A stretch of 7,827 nucleotides of DNA from DATGMB01 sp035293845 (GTDB lineage: Bacteria; Acidobacteriota; Terriglobia; Bryobacterales; Bryobacteraceae). Below the pieces are notes generated by a model. That model did not search any database. It was given only the letters and a program-made list of their open reading frames with translations, and was not told the origin of the DNA. Each line of letters starts with the position of its first letter. The first letter of the stretch is position 1. The stretch spans positions 1-7,827 of the forward strand of contig DATGMB010000176.1 in assembly GCA_035293845.1 (NCBI GenBank), given 5' to 3'. Made by a program: the position numbers and the translations under genes. Shown piece by piece: positions 5,425 through 7,827 of the stretch.

Positions 5425-5664
5425 ATGACCAGGGCGAAGATCGCGATCAGCTTGCCCAAGCATCAACTCGACAGGGTTCACCGGGAAGTCCTCGCCGGGC
5501 GGGCGGATTCGGTTTCGGGCTATATTACTCAAGTCCTCGCGGAACAGGAAAGGCGCGACTCCCTCCGCGCGCTTCTTCGCGATCTGATCCAGGAGCATGG
5601 GGAACCGAGGCCGGAGGACATCCAATGGGCAAAACGCGTCTTGCCGTCGCGCCGGCGGGGGTAA
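5425..5664 (+). CDS. VapB-like antitoxin, ribbon-helix-helix type
   Basis: This 79-residue protein begins with a short strand-like segment, TRAKIAISLPKHQLDRVHREV, followed by AGRADSVSGYITQVLAEQERRDSL. That is the strand-helix-helix pattern of CopG/ribbon-helix-helix antitoxins, with 'SVSGYI' at the start of the second helix. The C-terminal part (about 45-79, LLRDLIQEHGEPRPEDIQWAKRVL) should wrap the toxin and cover its active site. The gene overlaps the PIN toxin start by 40 bases (5625-5664), the usual arrangement of a VapBC-type operon. The predicted promoter places the mRNA start at the ATG and no ribosome-binding site precedes it. It should neutralise the toxin and repress its own promoter; both are family knowledge. 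Exact subfamily is not certain. Confidence 0.82.
   Translation: MTRAKIAISLPKHQLDRVHREVLAGRADSVSGYITQVLAEQERRDSLRALLRDLIQEHGEPRPEDIQWAKRVLPSRRRG
5613..5618 (+). promoter_or_regulatory. Strong Shine-Dalgarno site (GGAGGA) for the PIN toxin, inside the antitoxin gene
   Basis: GGAGGA lies six bases before ATG 5625 and fixes the toxin start within the antitoxin coding region. It is the clearest ribosome-binding site in the window and contrasts with the absent site on the antitoxin start. Confidence 0.75.
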
Positions 5665-6029
5665 CGCTCGACACCGGCGCGCTGATCGCTTTGGATCGCG
5701 GCGATCGGCGCATGATCGCCCTGCTGGATCAGGCATTGGCGCAGGGCGTCACGTTTCGAGTACCCTCAGGTGTGGTGGGACAAGCCTGGCGCAATGGCCG
5801 CATTCAGATCACCTTGGCGCGGTTCTTGCGGAGCGACGAAGTGGAGCTCATCCCTCTCGACGAGCACCTTGCCCGTTCCTGTGGCGAACTTTGCGGCGCC
5901 ACCGGCACGTCGGATATCATCGACGCCTCGGTCGTGATTCTCGCCAGAGAGCGCCGGGATCCGATCGTCACAAGCGACCCGCGCGACCTCCGGCGTCTCG
6001 ATCCGGTCTGCCAAATCATCGCGATCTGA
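5625..6029 (+). CDS. VapC-like PIN-domain toxin (ribonuclease)
   Basis: The 134-residue protein matches the PIN-domain layout. GVTLDTGALIALDRGD carries the first catalytic aspartate D16; the middle block is VPSGVVGQAWRNGRIQITLARFL; GTSDIIDASVVILA supplies D97 and D100; and PIVTSDPRDLRRL supplies D118. These acidic residues bind metal and cut RNA; tRNA or rRNA is the target of characterised VapC toxins, but the target here cannot be read. Where many VapC proteins have a glutamate in the second motif, this one has Q53 (GVVGQAWR), which I believe is usual for this PIN subgroup. Length is normal. The only plausible start is ATG 5625, 40 bases inside the antitoxin gene and behind a GGAGGA. It converges on the M14 gene, with a hairpin between. 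Confidence 0.87.
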   Translation: MGKTRLAVAPAGVTLDTGALIALDRGDRRMIALLDQALAQGVTFRVPSGVVGQAWRNGRIQITLARFLRSDEVELIPLDEHLARSCGELCGATGTSDIIDASVVILARERRDPIVTSDPRDLRRLDPVCQIIAI

Positions 6030-6048
6030 ATTCGCGGGATGTGCCTAT

Positions 6049-6069
6049 CGGCCGGTGATCCACCGGCCG
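6049..6069. terminator. Bidirectional hairpin between convergent genes
   Basis: CGGCCGGTG (6049-6057) and CACCGGCCG (6061-6069) form a perfect 9-bp stem with a 3-base ATC loop. It sits 19 bases after the toxin stop and 5 bases beyond the stop of the M14 gene, so it could end transcripts from both sides. There is no T-tract on either strand. Confidence 0.55.
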
Positions 6070-6074
6070 GCCGC

Positions 6075-7827
6075 CTACTCTCCCAGGTAAAACGCGTTCA
6101 TGAAGAACTTATACGCCGCGTGCGACTGGCCGCGCCATTGCGGCTTGAAGCCGAGCAGCAGCACGCGGCCCTTGCCGTAATCGGCTTCGAGAGCCGCGAT
6201 CTGGCCTTCGAGCCGCTCGGGACCGGCGAGATATCCGCTCATCAGCGGCGAGCGATCCCGCGGATAGCGGGCCAGCACCGTCCCTTTGAAGCCGGCCTTC
6301 GTGGAGAACGCCGGGCCGCGTTCGAACATGACGGTGGTATCGGGCGTGAGACCGGCGGTCAGCGGGTTCTTGGCGTCCTCGATATGCACCGTCACCAGAC
6401 ATCCGGAGCAGAAGAACTGGCTCGCGCTCAGTCCGGCCAGCGAATTTTCGACGGGCAGCTTGAACTCGTCCATGGCGAACAGCGATGCGTTGTTGAACGT
6501 GATGAGCGTGCCGCCTTCGCTGACGAAATCGCGCAGCGCCTCCACACCGTCCTCGCCGATGCCGCCGGCGTAACGCTCGGGAATCGTCCCCGGCCGCACG
6601 CCGTCGACGATCTGGCGCGATGGCATGTCCGGGATCACGATGGTGTCATAGTGCTCCCGCAGGTGCCCGGCGCGCACGCCCGCGTTGTACAGGCTCTCGT
6701 GCGGAAACTTGTACTGCTCCAGAATCCAGCGGGTCCAGCCCTCGTCGATCGATGCCGTCCACGGCCGGTAGAGCGCGATGCGCGCCGCTTTCACCGGTTT
6801 TCCGGCCTCGCCCGTTCCCGATGCGCGCAAGCGATTCTCCTTGAGGATGGCATCCAGCTTGCCGCGGTCGATGCCGCTCACCGCGATATCATTGCCACTG
6901 AAGGAAACGGTTCCCTTCGCGGCCAGGATCTCGTTGACCGCGCGGAAGCTGGCGTTGGCGCCGTGGTTGAAGGGCGCCACGACTTCGACCGTCTTCACCG
7001 GCCGCAGCGAATCGCGGAAGCTCTTCGCCAGCGGCTGCGTCAGAGCGTGGACCTCGACGCCCATCTGGTACGGCAGCGTCCAGCCGGTCACGTCGTACGG
7101 GCGCTGCGTCAGCTCGGGATAAACCTGCGGCTCGAACAACTCTTTCACCATCCCGGCGAACGGCTGGTCCATGAGGATCACCCAGGAATCCGGCTTGGAC
7201 GACTGGTGCACCTCGATGCCGTGCAACATCAGCCTGTCGATGAGCGCCGCCGCGGTGGGCGCATCGTGCTGCTCGCGCGGGATCTCGTAAGCGTAGGGCG
7301 GCTCCTTGGAAAACTTTTCGATGGTGTCGCGCGCGGCACGGTACTTGTTGTACTGCATCTGCTCGTGATACTTGACCGCCAAATCGAGCACCGCCATATC
7401 GGCGCCGTACATGTATTTGCAGGCATCGGCGAGGCGCCACCAGCCGCCCTTCCACGGGCTCGAATAGAGCATCTCCGTGCCGAGCGTCTGCCGCGAGGCG
7501 GGAAACTCGTCCACGGTGTAGAAATGCGGCGTGGCGTAGCGGTAAAGCGCCGTTTCGGTGAAGAACGAGAGCGTGTGGCGGAAATTGCCGATGTTATCGA
7601 TGTAGCCGGGGTACCACACGTCGAACGTCTCCTGGTGCATCGAGCCCGGCAGGTCGTGGTCGTCCAGGTATTGCGCGATGCTGGTCCCGATCAGGCTCAG
7701 CCACCGCACCATCAGCGGGTGCATGTTGCCGGAGATCGGGTCGGCGTACGGCGGCAGGTAGATGCGGCCGGGAAATGGCGCGGACTGGTGCTGCGTATAG
7801 AAAACGATCGGCTCGGTTTCGAGCGTC
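6075..7827 (-). CDS. M14-family zinc carboxypeptidase-like protein with C-terminal amidotransferase-like domain; N-terminus outside window
   Basis: The frame runs from the right edge to a TAG at 6075-6077. About 583 residues are visible; the internal ATG at 7724 is not the start, since reading continues in frame upstream (ETEPIVFYTQHQSAPFPGR, then IYLPPYADPISGNMHP). The segment IGNFRHTLSFFTETALYRY near 7580-7540 fits the end of an M14 catalytic domain, with the glutamate of FTET (about 7556) as probable catalytic residue; PWKGGWWRLAD is another block of this acidobacterial M14 group. The HxxE zinc motif should lie upstream, off the window. From about visible residue 345 (ARIALYRPW) to the end (GRVLLLGFKPQWRGQSHAAYKFFMNAF) the protein resembles a class I glutamine-amidotransferase/ThuA-like fold, without a visible GxCxG nucleophile elbow. 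It is probably secreted, by analogy; the signal sequence is not in view. Confidence 0.85.
   Translation of the reverse strand, partial: TLETEPIVFYTQHQSAPFPGRIYLPPYADPISGNMHPLMVRWLSLIGTSIAQYLDDHDLPGSMHQETFDVWYPGYIDNIGNFRHTLSFFTETALYRYATPHFYTVDEFPASRQTLGTEMLYSSPWKGGWWRLADACKYMYGADMAVLDLAVKYHEQMQYNKYRAARDTIEKFSKEPPYAYEIPREQHDAPTAAALIDRLMLHGIEVHQSSKPDSWVILMDQPFAGMVKELFEPQVYPELTQRPYDVTGWTLPYQMGVEVHALTQPLAKSFRDSLRPVKTVEVVAPFNHGANASFRAVNEILAAKGTVSFSGNDIAVSGIDRGKLDAILKENRLRASGTGEAGKPVKAARIALYRPWTASIDEGWTRWILEQYKFPHESLYNAGVRAGHLREHYDTIVIPDMPSRQIVDGVRPGTIPERYAGGIGEDGVEALRDFVSEGGTLITFNNASLFAMDEFKLPVENSLAGLSASQFFCSGCLVTVHIEDAKNPLTAGLTPDTTVMFERGPAFSTKAGFKGTVLARYPRDRSPLMSGYLAGPERLEGQIAALEADYGKGRVLLLGFKPQWRGQSHAAYKFFMNAFYLGE

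Noticed and set aside
1..7827. CRISPR array, tRNA or rRNA gene, insertion sequence
   Set aside because: I see no regularly spaced repeats beyond the two 21-bp copies, no tRNA-like cloverleaf or rRNA stretch, and no transposase or terminal inverted repeats.

Overview
The window is GC-rich, densely packed DNA that looks like the chromosome of an acidobacterium of the Solibacter/Bryobacter group. The best clue is the left-edge gene, which ends in the TIGR03437-type C-terminal domain typical of that lineage. The large secreted M28 peptidase and the M14 peptidase with a glutamine-amidotransferase-like tail fit the same picture of an organism that processes external peptides. The assignment is inference from protein families; there is no marker RNA in the window.

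Layout, left to right. (1) 2-664 (+): C-terminal part of a large, probably secreted protein. (2) 593-1237 (-): membrane-anchored thioredoxin-fold protein whose end looks abnormal and runs antisense into gene 1. (3) 1288-1512 and 1512-1997 (+): a two-gene unit, a 74-residue helical protein and a minimal nucleotidyltransferase, coupled by TGATG and resembling nucleotidyltransferase toxin-antitoxin or AbiE-like modules. (4) 1998-3656 (-): secreted M28 metallopeptidase whose stop codon directly abuts the nucleotidyltransferase stop. (5) 3657-3817: a short intergenic stretch with a 21-bp tandem duplication and an 18-bp perfect palindrome. (6) 3818-4042 (-): a small acidic protein made of two copies of a 36-residue unit around a CxxC. 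(7) 4142-5377 (+): a fusion of a VOC (glyoxalase-fold) domain to an RsbU/SpoIIE-type PP2C phosphatase. (8) 5425-5664 and 5625-6029 (+): an overlapping antitoxin-PIN toxin pair (VapBC-like). (9) 6075-7827 (-): M14-family carboxypeptidase-like protein with an amidotransferase-like C-terminal domain, cut by the right edge.

There is no single pathway. Two peptidases and a secreted structural protein handle extracellular material. The VOC-phosphatase is a signalling protein, probably acting in a partner-switch (anti-sigma/anti-anti-sigma) circuit encoded elsewhere. Two small two-gene modules look like toxin-antitoxin or defence cassettes. A shared regulatory theme is visible: four genes (1288, 3656, 4142, 5425) have a -10-like hexamer ending only 6-8 bases before the ATG, which predicts leaderless or nearly leaderless mRNAs, while the PIN toxin inside its operon has a strong Shine-Dalgarno site.

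The most promising items are the VOC-SpoIIE fusion, the small-protein/nucleotidyltransferase pair, the duplicated small CxxC protein and the leaderless-promoter pattern.
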